In this document: positions 1-16,121 of the stretch, one piece after another
Layout: every line of letters begins with the position of its first letter
Numbering within the stretch: the stretch's first letter is position 1
Assembly: GCA_030549335.1 (NCBI GenBank)
Contig: CM060198.1
Span: 64,523,958 to 64,587,957 of the forward strand
Direction: 5' to 3'
From: Pontederia crassipes
Taxonomy: Eukaryota > Streptophyta > Magnoliopsida > Commelinales > Pontederiaceae
Length of the DNA stretch: 64,000 nt
Translations under genes and position numbers: made by a program
Notes under the pieces: model-generated
The model's database searches: none
What the model was told of the DNA's origin: nothing
Seen by the model: the letters and a program-made list of their open reading frames with translations, nothing else

Positions 1-121
1 ACGCCTCTTTTTCACACGATAATTGTCCGTCGAAAGAACCGTCGGAAATCGTGATTTCCGACGGATCTGACCATTTTACCGACAGTTAGGACCGTCGGTA
101 AAAAGCAATTTTCTTGTAGTG
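1..121. mobile_element. CACTA (En/Spm-type) transposon terminus, partial
   Basis: The stretch ends in TTTTCTTGTAGTG, the reverse complement of the canonical CACTACAAGAAAA terminus. Just inside it are inverted and direct copies of a CCGTCGGTAAA / CCGACGG motif, which look like the subterminal transposase-binding repeats of CACTA elements. Only this end is in the window, so the 3-bp target duplication cannot be checked and no transposase is visible. Confidence 0.8.
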
Positions 122-3100
122 AAAGCAATAAAACATGGGGAGTGAACATTAGATCTCATTTTTCTTTCAAAAACTCTATGAATCGCATTTTCGGACATCC
201 AAACATTTGGATGAGATATTCAATCTTTTACTATAACATCTAAGTTGTTTACAACCCGTCTCAATCCATTTGATTCATTAAGTTTAAATGGACGATTGAA
301 CTTTTGACCGGACATGTGAACTTCGGTCAACAATATTCATTCATTTTTACTTCTTTTCCTTATTCCAATTATCTAAACTTCTTATTTAGCGCAATAATCT
401 CACCAAGACCATCATCATAAAAATAGAATAGCCAATAATAAATATAAATTTCAAACTAAAATTATTTATTTCATTTCAAACTTTTTTTAATATATCAAAT
501 GATTTTGAAACACTCAATATTTGAATCACAAAAACGTTGGAAATTTGTTTTCTTTCAATGAACTCCAACTCCTAATTAATTTTAATTTTATTAATTTAAA
601 GCAATTTTAATAGTTAAAGGATAAACTTGTGGATCTTTTTTATTTGAATTAATTTTTTTTCTAGTCGAATTTTAACGTACTTATTGTGATTAATGTTTTA
701 TTTGATTTATTGAATTCCTTAATTAGTTATTGTCTTATAAAATAATAATTAACTATTAATTTCTTAGGTCATATAAATTGATTTTTTTTTTATTTAGAGC
801 TCGAGCATTATATGTAATGATATAGTAATGTCCTATAGATAAATTTTGTTGCTACGTGGTATTTTGATTACCGTTAATTTTGTAAACAAAGGTTATGGCT
901 CTCTACAAGGATGGTCAGAGTTAACTAGAAATCAAAGATAATTGATTCATCATGAGAGAAAATAATATTTTAGTCGGATCATATATAATCCATCTTAAGG
1001 TTTCAAAAACTATGTTTTCCAAACTTATTTTGTTATTTTTGTTAGTTCAAAATTAAATAATGAATTACTAATTATTACCCATGAGTTCAATACTTTATAT
1101 TCATTTATTACATTATTTGGGTGATTACACACTTCTAAGCAAAATTTATTTTCAATATGGCTCTATCTCTGTCTTTGTGAAGTAGATAAAAAAATATACC
1201 CAAGTCTTAATTGGTAGGTAGGCACCGTTTAGCAAATACAAAAACTAAAGTATTAAGTAGCGATTAACATTTTATTCGAGTTAAAATGTTACTACGATTG
1301 TTCGGTAAATATTTTTTTAAAATAACGTTTAGAAGTTTTAGGACAAAACGTTATAAGTTATTTTTACTGTCTTATAAATAGTAGAGTATAGTGATTTTAT
1401 ATTTAATCCTATTATACCCTCATTTATTTTAATATAAAAGTTTGTTTAATTTTTTTAAACATCATATATTATTTTTTATTTAATATATCACATCTTTAAT
1501 CTTACTTAAATTAAAAAAGTATTTTAAGTAATCAATAATTTGTATTAAAAATTTTTATTCAAAATAAAATATTTTAAATTAATTATTATGGTAATAATGC
1601 TTATAAGAATAAATCTGAATTATATTTTTATATTTATTTTTATCATTATACAAGTATACACTAGTTCAACAATTATATTTATCAATCAATTTTTATTAAA
1701 TGTATAAATAAATCACTATCTGTTATTCGTTAATAGCTAACATTTATTCTCTAATCAAATCGTTATAGTTAATCGAACCACTAACTTTGTTAAAAGGGCC
1801 GTGATGAAGTTTTCTTAGCATGTTTGTGCCTTTAATTTCTAAAATCGTTTATCGTTCTATTTTTTCAATATCAATCTTAATTTATAAAAAATGGTTTCTA
1901 GTACAGATCATATATGGAAAGAAAGGTGAGAGAGAGAGAGGCCACAAATTTTAATGACTGGGGGGGCACACACACGTGTGGCACGCGCATTTATGAGGCG
2001 AACACAGGTGCGAATTCCAAACGCGTGGCAGTGACGAGGACCATGCCAACATTTAACCAACTTGTCGGTGGGCAGATAAATTTTACATGCATGCGACTCA
2101 AATTTCCCAGCATTCACCTCCCCAAATATAATTAATTAATTAATTGATATGTGTCACATTTAATTAGAAACAAGGCTAGTCAAGGGGACACTGGGGTGAC
2201 CACAAGGAGCACTTATGGCCGTGACAAGGACATGGCACAAAACCCTTTTGAAGGCACCAATTACTTTTATGTTGATAGGACTCCAAAAAACACTCTCTGG
2301 ATTAATTCATGTCTAACATATTTATCAAATAAGCTATTAAAAAAGTTAGCTCACTTGTCAGTCATTCCAATCAAATATCAACAGTGTTTAATTAATTAAC
2401 TACATAAAATCTCAAGCCAACAGTTCAAATTAATTATTAATAATAAAGAGAAGTTCAAATGGTGAACTATTAATAACAGTAGCTTCTTGACTTTGCAACA
2501 GAAAGACACATTTTTCTAACTTTGTCGAGTCTTTCAATAGGATGGAAAGGTGTTAGTTCGTGCGAAGCTCTATGCATACAGTACACACTACACATAAAGT
2601 TAATTTTATAAAGGACGATTATGCAATTGTAAGGCAGTACCATTTGCTTACTTACGGAGGGGTTTGGGACTTTAAGTTGCATTAACTTTATGAGAGTAGT
2701 TGGGTCACATTGCCAGTGGTAGGTCTTTATCAAACTGATAGGAACATGTGTCCAAAGTACAGGAGGAGGAGGATATAAAAATTGGATGTGACACGAGCGA
2801 CACATTTCAATTTTAAGCGAGATTTCAGTAATCAGAAGTATATATGCATCAAGGGACATAATGAGGGGGCATGTGCATATATTTTGTGCGGTCATGTGAG
2901 CAAGATGCACCGCTAGCTGATAATATGGACTAAGATGGATCGTTATCGTTCACGTTGCATGCATCTTTATATATACAGATGGATCGCTTTATGTAAAGCC
3001 AGGTCAAATAAAGGAGATATGTTAGGGTTTTGCTTGCTCTCATTTCAACAATGGCTGCATCACTTGTCTCTTCCCACAAGGGGAGAGAGAGAGAGAGAAA

Positions 3101-5404
3101 GGGGACAGCCCCAACTACTAACCATGAAGGAATCCTACGGAGGATTTGGGGTGTCACGTCTTCGAATAAAGCCGCGTAAAATCCATGTCTCTTTGTTTTG
3201 TTGGGGGGTGCTGATGGCCGTCTTATCACACTACGGGTGGTGGAGGAAGATGAAGAGAGCCGATGGGGGAGGCAGATATCAATCCCTCTTTTTTAGCTCT
3301 CTTCATTGTCGCTACTTATGAATTATGATAGAAATAAAATAATATATTGTTACGTGGGATATATATTACGAGTTACATGAGGTGCTCCTAAGGCCACAAA
3401 CTCCAACATCTTTTTGTATAGTACTCTATATATACTTTAATATTCCATTTCTACATGTGATTAATGAGAACATTGTTTTGGTTGAATTGATGGCTTGGGC
3501 CCTTCAATGTTCCATTTTTAATTTTTGCAAGAGTTCGACGATGACATCTTAATTTCTTTTCTTTTTCTGGGTTCAATTTCAATTCGACGATGACATCTTT
3601 AACGAACGACAAACTATATAGTTATTTATCTTACACAACATGTGTATATAACCTTTGCTGTTTTGGTACATGTAAATAGCTTTTGTAGTTAATACGAGTA
3701 TGCATGCACTTTGAATTCCTAGAAAAAAAAACGCCAACGGATTCTTGATTTAATCAGGATAAATATACAAGAAAAAAATGTTACATTCCTTTTTGTAAGT
3801 TATTTTTTAAAGTACAACGATAGTTTGTAAAGGAAACTATTGCTTACTTCGGACCTTAGAAATATAGTAACATGAGGGAATGGATTCAAAATTTGAGATA
3901 GCAAAACAAATAACTAATGGAAATTTTCTTTCTTTTCCTATTTACAATCTAAGAGTTCTGTGATACAAAGTACCCTTGTGACACGTTTTATTATTACTCA
4001 AATATTCTTTGCACATACTTGCAGAGCTTTTTATATAATACAAAACTTAAAAGTCTCGAATGCTAAGTTTCAGTGCGGACAAATTATAGTAAACTCCGAT
4101 TGTTGATTTCCAGAGTTTTGTAATCATATTAGCTATTTGGTGGTATATTATAAGTTTAATTATTTCATACTACTTAATTATAAAGTCAATTTAAGGTGTT
4201 AGTATTGAATGCTAACTTTTTAGTTCAATCACAAGAAAATAATTAGTGAGCCTAGTGTATAATAAAGGTTAATTATTATTATAAAAAGATGGAGAGAGAT
4301 TGCACAAATACATAATAACATACTAGATTTACTAAACTAGACTACGTTCTCAGAGAAGAGAATCTCGTATAATTGAATTCAAATTCAAAACATTATTAAC
4401 AATTACGAAAAATTATCCCAATTTGATTCTTTTGACTATTATCGGGCTAATTAAGTCTTTGCACGATAAACTAACTAAACAATCTAAACTCATACTAAAC
4501 ACTTAACAAGAACTACACGACACATGCATGCACCGCACTCGTACTAATTTCCTCATCTTTCAATTCAAGATTTTTTTTTCACAGTGGTTAAATCGATCAA
4601 CTGTTGGTATGTGACATTTACGATCCACGTAATGCACCCCGGCCACTTGCCGAGTTAGATCTTTGAGGGGGGAACAAAACCCCACCGTTGGTCAGATCTG
4701 ATCGAGCAAAGATTGCCCTAATTGAAGACAGAATAATTTGCTTGTCCCTTTGCTGTCTCGCGCCCATGCATCCACGCACTACGAGCATTTATTCTTTCGC
4801 CATTTTTAGTTGAGAAGATGATGGGAAATATTCGCACAAATCTGACTGAATCCACATCCTAAATCCTTTTACACTGTGCAAAGATGCTATAAGTTAAGGA
4901 AACTAAGCATTAACTTTTTGCTCCAATATATATAGTTCACAAAACATTAGGACACAAAAAAGCAACAAAATACGAATATTGTTTTTTTTACATTTATAAA
5001 TATAAGAACTCAGGAAAATCACAAGAACCCTAACACATGACATAATTAAGACATGAACTTTTTTCCCATTAATTGCACATACATGGGAATATCACAATAT
5101 TGTTGTCTCTTATAAAATTAAGTTATCTCAAGAAAAGTTTTTTTTTTATTTCTCTCGTAAGGAAAGGACAAATCAGTAAAAGGTATGTGCCTTCTTAATT
5201 AATTACATCGTGTGGCTCTCCCATGATCCCATCTTAGTGAACGACTTGTTTAATGCCTTCAAAAAGAGACAGTTCCAAGATGTCTCGTGGAACAATGACA
5301 TAATAATTAATAAAGAAGAAAAAAGGACACCAAATTAATTCCTTAGTTTAATGGATGAAGTTTCAATGATATGAATGTGTGCACAACAACAACTACATCA
5401 TCAC
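122..5404. other. AT-rich intergenic DNA, no gene recognised
   Basis: Strongly AT-rich. A somewhat more GC-balanced patch at about 1910-3320 contains several short ORFs (the longest is 146 codons on the minus strand at 2470-2910). None shows a recognisable domain, conserved splice sites or codon bias, so I treat them as chance. A weak LTR-like segment at about 4270-4340 (GGAGAGAGATTGCACAAATACA) resembles part of the LTR-like piece at 28532-28893. Confidence 0.6.
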
Positions 5405-8082
<2,678 letters not shown>

Positions 8083-8091
8083 AAAAAAGTA

Positions 8092-9285
8092 GGATTATTT
8101 CTTATAACCATCCGTAAATTATCACAAATTTTTAGATCTAACTCTAAACTATGAACTTTATTTTTTGGGTCCTTAAATTATTACGATTTTTTTAATTTGA
8201 TCCTTCCATCTAATTTCGTCAACTTTTTAATTATCTTTGAATTTTCGCATTTGTGAAAAGTTAAAATTGCTCTTACACGAAAAAAAAACTCTCTAACGCA
8301 AAGAGAGAGAGGAGAGGGGGGCGACCCCTACGCCGGCGTCCCAGCGCACACCCCCCCTCTCCCTACGCTATATAATTTCCATGAGCAAAGGCTCGTATGT
8401 ATATGTAATATTCTTCATTAATGTGTGATATTGTCCGCTTTGAATATCAGCCCGCACGATTTTTTCAAAACGCGTCACACCTAGTGAATGACGCATTTCT
8501 ATATATACCAAATATCTCTCTCGTGACTTATGCATGTGAGACTAATCCAAAGCATGCCTCATGCATCTTCTCCCCTTATGGGACTCAACGTCATTGTTGA
8601 GTGATCGCAACTCACCATGCACAGGAGCTCACGCGGAGCGGCTCTAATATCATATATAACATTAGAGTCTCCCTCCCTCGACCTTCGTCCGACGAGATGA
8701 AGGTCGCGGGAGGGGGCGACCCCCCTCTCCTCTTCCCTGCACAGATGTTGACAAGAGGGGTTGCCCTCCTCCCCCCCCCCCCCCCCTCTCCCAGCGTCGA
8801 CGTCTACGTCGGGATGCCGGCGCAAGGAGAGGAGGGGGGATCGCCCTCTCCCACCTTCATCTCATCAGACGAAGATCGAGGCGGGCGACCCCCCCCCCCC
8901 CCTCCCTCCCTCCCTCCCTACGTCGGCGTTGGTCGCCCCCTCGACCTTCATCTCGTCGAAGGAAGGTTGAGAAGAGGGGCGAGGTTGCCCCCTCTCTTGT
9001 CCTTGCGCCGGCGTATGCACGGGGACGCCGGCACAGGGGTCAACCCCCCTCTCTTCTCTCTCCTTACGCCGGCGTGTGCGTAGGGAAAGAGATTCTTTTC
9101 GTGTAAGGACATTTTCGATTTTTCATAAATATAAAATTTAAAAATAATAAAATAAATTAACGGAATTAGATGAAAGGATCAAATTAAAAAATGTGATAAT
9201 TTAAGAATTTAAAAAATAAAGTTTGTAGTGTAAGGTTAGATCTGAAAAATCATGATAGTTTAAAAGTGATTAAAGAAAATAAACC
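8092..9285. mobile_element. Foldback-type element 1 with GC-rich loop
   Basis: Two AT-rich arms of roughly 195 bp (8092-8290 and 9093-9285) are imperfect reverse complements, starting GGATTATTT and GGTTTATTT. They flank an extremely GC-rich loop. A perfect 9-bp duplication, AAAAAAGTA, lies immediately outside (8083-8091 and 9286-9294). Long inverted arms with a 9-bp duplication fit foldback or Mutator-like elements. The loop contains repeated GGGGGCGACCCCC-type palindromes and ACGCCGGCGT words and no credible protein; the proline-rich ORFs in it are low-complexity artefacts. Confidence 0.8.
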
Positions 9286-9524
9286 AAAAAAGTAATTGGA
9301 GACATAGTTAGTTCTATATTTAGTACATCTTTTCAACTAGGAGCGAAAATAGTTCGGACATGATGATTTTTAAAGCATAAAAATATTTGAGGTAATTTTT
9401 TAAATTTGCATAATAAAGAATTTCTCTTTGCTTTGCCAAATAGGATAAGTCAAAATTCTGATCAAAACATACTTTTTTTTTACTTTTGCTTTCTGGCTTT
9501 TCAGTCGTCACTTTGGAGCTTTTT

Positions 9525-10025
9525 TTTTCAGCTCCCTAACTTCTTCTTTTCTTTTAATTATTTTATAATGTAAATATATATTATTTAGTTATTTATCAAT
9601 ACATTATTACTCAAATTATAAATAAATGATTAAATCTTATTAATTAAAAATTATAAAATATTTAGTTTTAATAATTAAAATGTTCAATTATTTTTTGTAA
9701 AAAAATTATATTATATTTGGATCTTAAGATTTATATAAATTATAACATTTAAAAGATTTAATCAAAACAAATAAATATAATATTAAATAATATAAAGATT
9801 TATGTAAATTATAATATTAATAAAATATTTTTATTTCTATAATTATATGCCTCATAAAATAATAACTTATATTATTAATTCTTACTTTTTATCCAAACAT
9901 TTATTAAATTTTATCTATTAAATCAACTTTTAAAATTTCCATTATTAAATTTTTTCATTGAATCACCAACTTGAACATTTTTATTTAATCGATTAGTTTT
10001 TAAAATTTCCATACCAAACACACCC
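9525..10025 (+). mobile_element. AT-rich MITE family R1, copy 1
   Basis: This AT-rich repeat is homologous to the reverse complement of 10718-11320 and to 46680-47167. All copies share AAAAGATTTAATCAAAA-like blocks and a CCTCATAAAATAATAA block. The right end reads CCAAACACACCC followed by TTA, the target favoured by PIF/Harbinger elements. The left end is not resolved; it may lie near 7850 (GTTTGTTTGGTCG), in which case foldback element 1 would be inserted within this copy. Confidence 0.6.
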
Positions 10026-10714
10026 TTAAAAAACATAAAAAGTTACTCCATATTTAAGGTCAAGCCCTAATTTATAATGAAACTGTTCTTAAAACCATTA
10101 TATAAATATTGGATTGATCATATTAAATATTGTTTAAAAATCTTAAATTAAGCGCACTTTTGTATCTAAGTAAAACAAAGTAATGTATTATTACGTTACT
10201 ATTCAAGAAATTTTAATCAATTTTATAAATTATTTCACAAAAATAATAATAACTTAGTAATCTTCACATTCAACTGCACACACAATAAATTAAATTAATG
10301 ATATATTTGATCTTGAGTAGGAGAAAGAGTAAAATTATGAATTATTATTTAAAAATGTAAGCAATATATTAAATATATTTTTTTTAAATAATAGTTAGTT
10401 AGGATGAATTCCTTTTCATTTTTTGTTAGGGGAAATTAATTTTAATGAGTGATTTTATGTGGTTCCAAAATATTTATGTATTTTTTAATTACTTCAAAAT
10501 TTTATATTTTTAGCTCAAATTTTTAGAATTGAATAAGCTTTTCTACTGGACAGATCTTTTACTTGCACCTTTCATTTTCATCACAATAAACGAGGGATAT
10601 CATATCACTGGCAAAAAGTAGATATTTAAAATAAAAATGTCCACTCCTAACTTTTAATATCGCCTTTTTTTTACTTATTTTCCTCATTGTGAATTTTCAT
10701 GAATCTTCTTTTCT
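10026..10714. other. AT-rich intergenic DNA
   Basis: Nothing recognisable beyond simple AT-rich sequence. Confidence 0.6.
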
Positions 10715-10717
10715 AAA

Positions 10718-12025
10718 GGTTGTGTTCCGGACGATAAAAAGTTAGTTCTAGAGAATTAATTTATTTGATAGAAATGTTTGAATTAGTGTTTGGATAAAAA
10801 AAGTGTAACGATGAGAATTTAAAAAGTTAATTTGATGAATAAGTTTTAGGGGATATTTGAATAAAAAATAAGAACTAATAATATAATTTATTATTTTATG
10901 AGGTGTAAAATTATAGTAAAAAATAATATGTTATTAATATTATAATTTACGTAAATCTTTATATTATTAATATTTTTATTTATTTTCATTAAATCTTTTA
11001 AATATTATTAATATTATAATTTACGTAAATCATTATATTATTAATTTTATTTTTATTTGTTTTGATTATATCTTTAGATATTATTAATATTATAATTTAC
11101 GTACATCTTAATATCCAAATATAATATATATATTTTTTAAAATTAAATAGTTTAATTAATAAAATATTTATTAAATTATTAGAGCTAAATATTTTATAAA
11201 TTTTAATTAATAACATTTAATAAATTATTTTATAATATGATTAATAATGTATTAATAAATAATTAAATATATACTTATATTATAAAATAATTAAAAAATA
11301 GATGAAAGAAAAAAAGTAAAAAATGACGACTAAGAGTTATTTCCTCTCACCACCTCTAAACTATTGTGAATTACAACATCTAACATCAAACTGCAAACTT
11401 CATTTTTTGAGTACCTAAACTATTACAATTTTCAATTTAATCATTCCATCCAATTCCGTCAACTTCTCCATTATCTTTTTATTTTTCGCATTTGTGTCGC
11501 TCCCCCCCATGCTCCGTCGACGTCGATGGGGGGCACCGCCCCCCGTGTCATCGTCGACGATGACGCAAAGGGAAAGAGAGAAAGGGGGGGGGGGGGAGGA
11601 TCGTCGTCCCCCCTCTGCATCGTCGGGAAAGAGAGGGGAGGAGAGGGTCGCCACCCCCCTCGTCGTTCCCCCTCTCTTATTTTTTTAAAACATTTTTTAT
11701 ATTCACTATTATATTTTTTATATAAAAGTGGACTAACATAGAAGTATAATAAACATTTCACAAATGTGAAAATTAAATAAATAACGGAGAAAGTCAAAAA
11801 AATTGGACGGAATGACCAAATTGAAAAAATTATAATAGTTTAAGTACTTAAAAAATAAAGTTCATAATTTAAGATTAGATGTGATAATTCGCGATAGTTT
11901 AGGAATGGTCAGAGAAAATAATTCAAAAAATAAACGTTCTTGCCTTGGGCAAGAATTTTTGACCGAATTTTTTTGTCAAAAGTTGTGCCGTTGAACAACT
12001 CTTTGTTCGGATATCAAACACAGCC
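10718..12025 (-). mobile_element. MITE family R1, copy 2, interrupted by foldback element 2
   Basis: The termini are GGTTGTGTTCCGG and, in reverse complement, GGCTGTGTTTGATATCCG. AAA flanks both sides (10715-10717 and 12026-12028), a possible 3-bp duplication. The body is the reverse complement of copies 1 and 3. The sequence is continuous with copy 3 across the foldback insertion: GGCAAGAACGTTTATTTTTT in copy 3 lines up with the flank at 11925-11955. A TTCTTGC...GCAAGAA hairpin lies at 11936-11956. Confidence 0.65.
11334..11924. mobile_element. Foldback-type element 2, nested in R1 copy 2
   Basis: The arms at 11334-11492 and about 11752-11924 are inverted relative to each other and clearly homologous to those of element 1: TAAACTATT, CATTTTTTGAGTACC and CCAATTCCGTCAACTT blocks are inverted on the right. 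The termini are GAGTTATTT and GAATTATTT. The loop is short and GC-rich, with long C/G runs and GTCGACG words. No clean 9-bp duplication is visible, so the boundary may be off by a few bases or eroded. Confidence 0.7.
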
Positions 12026-12028
12026 AAA

Positions 12029-15000
12029 GTAAACAAAATGTCGACTCCTAATTAAATTTATGGTTCTATTTCTTTCACTTTATTCTCACTTTGCCTTTTA
12101 TTATATACATTATTGATGTAGCATGCGATGGTTTTTTTTAAAAGAAATTAGTTAATGCTTATTTTTGCTTCATAGCTGCTTATTAATTTTGATTTTAATA
12201 CTTTATTACCTTTATTATTCCAAAAAGGAACATGCAAAATATCCAAAAAAAATGAGCAAGAGTCTATTACAAAATAAATATTATTCTTCTTTGTGTAAAA
12301 AAGAAAACATATTAAATTAGATGTGTTATAAAAAAAATTAAATAACACATAATGTTAACCAGGCTAAAATAAGCTACTTGCTACAGTAATAAATAAGCAT
12401 CAATAAAAAAAACAATAATTGCATACTGCATTTCCGTTTAAGAAATTGTAAAATCTAAAAAAAATAGAAATAGCTAACCATTCACTAGTTAACATCTGTT
12501 TACCTCCTAGTTAAAAAATTTCAGAAATACAATAAGTTAAAGATTAATTAATTCAATTTTATCATCGTGGTGTTAGTTAAATTTGAATTTGAATTTTCCT
12601 TGGGAGTTCCATTCGCTTACCAAATAGAAATGTGGGAGAACATTATTAGAGAAGAGGAGCTCAATGACTCAAATGAACATATTTTAGATTAGGTGATACA
12701 TAAGATAATCATTTAATATTACTAATAAGTAAGTTATTAATTAAGTTTGACAATTTGCTTCAATTATACATTTGGACTTTTAGATGCACGACTTTGTAAA
12801 CAATTAAAAAGAGTGTTGAGCGTAAGAAATATCACTTGTTAGCACATAATGTAGCAATTAATTAAAATTAAATATTTTTATTTAATTAAATGACACTTAT
12901 TAATTTGTTTGAAGCAATAGTTTATACTAAAGATTTATATTGCTTGGAAGACAAATATCAAGGTGGGAAAAGATATTCATATTTCACCTGTTATAATCAA
13001 ACATGTGATTGGGCAACTAAGTTAAAATTGAGAAACAAATAAATAATATCATATATCGTGTTATTTTGTATATAAATTGAGATTATTCTCTAACACCTCA
13101 TCAAACATCTAAGCCCTATTAATTTCAGTCAATTTTTTTAAAACTTGTTTTTCTTAGTAGCGATGGCATGTAAAGTTTATTCTCAATTCTTTAATATAAG
13201 AAAAAATATTAAATTTTTATATATTAACGACATGAATACAATATTTTATATCTAATAAAATATGATTATTCACTTGTATTGAATTTTATTCTTTTATTTT
13301 AAGCTAATAAAAAAGACAAAATGAAATTTTATGACTATTAAAAAAGCCATGATATTTTTTGATGAAATTTAATGAAAATCATTAGATGTGAATCCGAAAT
13401 AATTTGTAAGTTTTATAGTTTAAAATTGGATGCAAAAATATATTTTAGTGTCAAAATCAAGAAATATCCCTACAAATTACCAATAACTCATCACGCCATA
13501 TTTTTTAAATTTTTTTGTGTTGGGACAAGGGACTTCTTTTTATAATCAAAAGAAATAAAAAAAAAACAGATATGGGAGAAGACATTTTTTCTCTTATTCC
13601 TTTCATTTATAACTTTAAATCTTGATCCGAGGCTCTTAATGCTCCCAACATGAATTGTTGTTTTTATTTGTGATGTTGGATCTAAATCCATGCATTCAAA
13701 GGATGGCATCCAACATCTTACGTTTCTAGCTAGTGCACACACCATCATTCTTTCCAAATTAATAGTCTCCCAATAATTTCGATTGGTCCCCTCTACAATA
13801 TCTTGAGATCTTAATGAGCCCAAAAGTTTGGTGAAACCATGTCGATCTCCGTTATATTATATATGATCAGTAATATCTATGCAGTTAGGGTTTCAAGATG
13901 ATAGAACTTCGTAGTTAGGGTTTCCTCGTTAATCAATTCTCTTGTGTGTAAGAAAGAGGACAAAGAGTGTCCATTTAAGATTTTATATATCCTCATAAGT
14001 TTTCGAAGATTTATAAGCGTTCGTCTTATTGATATGTAGTTCTCAAATGAGTATATTGGCCTTCTTGTCATTGTTGCATTAACTTGGAGGATGGGTGCAT
14101 AGGGACTTTGGTATGTGGATAGAGATGTAGATGAAGGTTAGTTAATTAACAAAATTACATGTTTTTTTTTTAAAATTTCTTCTCTTTGCTATGGAAGTGT
14201 TGAGTGATGCTTCGACATGAATTAAATGTGAAATAATGATGAGAAAATGACTTGCTACCTAACAAGTTTGTCTACGTAGTCCAAGCAATAACATTCTCGT
14301 GGATAGTGACAGTGCACTAAGGTTTGTATTTTTTTATAACTAAAAAATATTGGGGAAATATTTTTTAGTTTCGTCTTGCTTTTGGTAAATTAACATATGA
14401 AAAACATTTCTATTGTTAAAAAAAACTCGAATACAATTTTAGATAATATTTTGTTCAGTTATTTTTCATTATTTTAGGATTATCATTAATTCTTTTACAC
14501 ATTTCAATGGAGTACAAAATATAGAGCCACGAAAAAATAAAGAAAAAGGAAGAAAAATAGGTATTATCATCTTTAGATTCTTAGAAGATAGACGGCAGCA
14601 GACACCCAACATTATTATTTTTTATTCAAGGGAAAACTCCTAATAATGCAAGTTATAATTAAGTTAAATGGATGCATAAAGGATTTGGTAGTTGCACAAG
14701 ACAAAACAATATTTTATAGTGTTTTATACTACAGATTCTAAATCTAATAGTCATTTATTAATGTTATATATTTGGATCCGGTGGAAAAGAAGAAAGGTGC
14801 GAGGTGAAGCAGGTCAAAAGAAGCAGCCGTTACAACGAAGTTTTTGCTCCTCGTTTTCGTGCCCCTTGTTTTTTTAATTTGTTCTTCGAAGCCACACGTG
14901 GGTTGGCCGATGCTCTCTCTCTCTCTCTTCCCACGAAGACACATCGTTCACCGTGCGTGTTGAACCCATCCTCTCACAATTATCCACGATTAACTACGTT

Positions 15001-15363
15001 GTTTTCCAAGCTTTACCACACAGCAAACCATGATCTATAATAATAATAAAACATTGGATTCCTTTGTTACAGGCCTGGACATTTGATTAACTGCAACACA
15101 AAGTTCTAATCAAAGAAGAAATTAACAAGACAAGATCGTAGCATAACTTGTCATATAAGAGAGAGAGAGAGAAGACATATCATGATTTTGCACTAGTCTT
15201 AATATGCATGTTTTTTCTTTCCAAAATATGGCTGTCAAGTTGATGGATCCATGGCCACTAGCAAATGTCCTCATGTATCCTAACATGTGGTCAAACTGAA
15301 ACCCAAAAGACTATTATACCTTATGGCGATATGTCAAAGTTATATTTAAGATCCATGTGTGTT
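12029..15363. other. AT-rich intergenic DNA, no gene recognised
   Basis: Contains short ORFs only; the 110-codon minus-strand ORF at 13491-13823 has no domain I recognise. A CTCTCTCT run is at about 14913. No RNA gene or complete transposon is recognised. Confidence 0.55.
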
Positions 15364-15371
15364 CTAAAACT

Positions 15372-16113
15372 CAATGTTTTCATAATCGGACCGACGATCG
15401 GATCGGATTTTTTATCGGGTCATGATTGGACCGATCCGATCGGATTCGATCGAATTGAACCAGATTTTATTAAAATAATATTATTTATAATAATTATAGA
15501 GATATAATATAAGTGATATGATGTAGTATATTAATATTGTACTAATAACCTATTAATAATATTAAAAATTAATATAACATAATTTTAATTTGTTAAAAGT
15601 TTTAATAATAATAAATAATAATAATTAACATTTAAATATAAATAGATTATTATTAATTTAGTATCTATTATTTAATGATATAAATGCTATATTAATAAAG
15701 TTTATCTTAAATTATTCTTATTTCTTTAACACTTTCCTTTTTTATTTCTTTTATTTATGTCTTTTAATAATTTTCTATTTTAATGCTAAGCAATTTCAAA
15801 TACTTACCTTTTTTATTTTCATTCCTATTTAATGTATACCCGTCATATTCATTCCTTCATTACATTTCTTTTATTTCTTTCTTTTTTTTCTTCTTAACTT
15901 TTCTATTTTTGTCATTATTTTAATTCTTTTTTTCAAAATTTGAATTGAACCGGGTTGAATCAATTCAACCAGCCCGATCCAACCGGCCGGTTCAACCGGT
16001 TTTCCCCGGTTCAACATCAAAACCGATTTTGGACCTTGCCCGGACCGGATCACCGGCCGATTCGTGATTGAACCGATTGAACCGACCGGTCCGGTCCGGT
16101 CTTCAAAACATTG
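15372..16113. mobile_element. hAT-type non-autonomous element, ACCGG-rich termini
   Basis: A perfect 8-bp target duplication, CTAAAACT, flanks it (15364-15371 and 16114-16121), which is diagnostic of hAT elements. The ends are inverted: CAATGTTTTCATAATCGGACC on the left and, in reverse complement, CAATGTTTTGAAGACCGGACC on the right. Both subterminal zones are dense in CCGGTC / GATCGG / AACCGG words, and the middle (about 15480-15940) is AT-rich. No transposase ORF is present. Confidence 0.88.
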
Positions 16114-16121
16114 CTAAAACT

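Noticed and set aside
2470-2910. 146-codon minus-strand ORF
   Set aside because: No domain, no splice context, unbiased codon use; expected by chance in this length of DNA.
8601-9083. 160-codon plus-strand ORF, proline- and arginine-rich
   Set aside because: It lies wholly in the GC-rich loop of foldback element 1 and reflects base composition, with overlapping ORFs in other frames.
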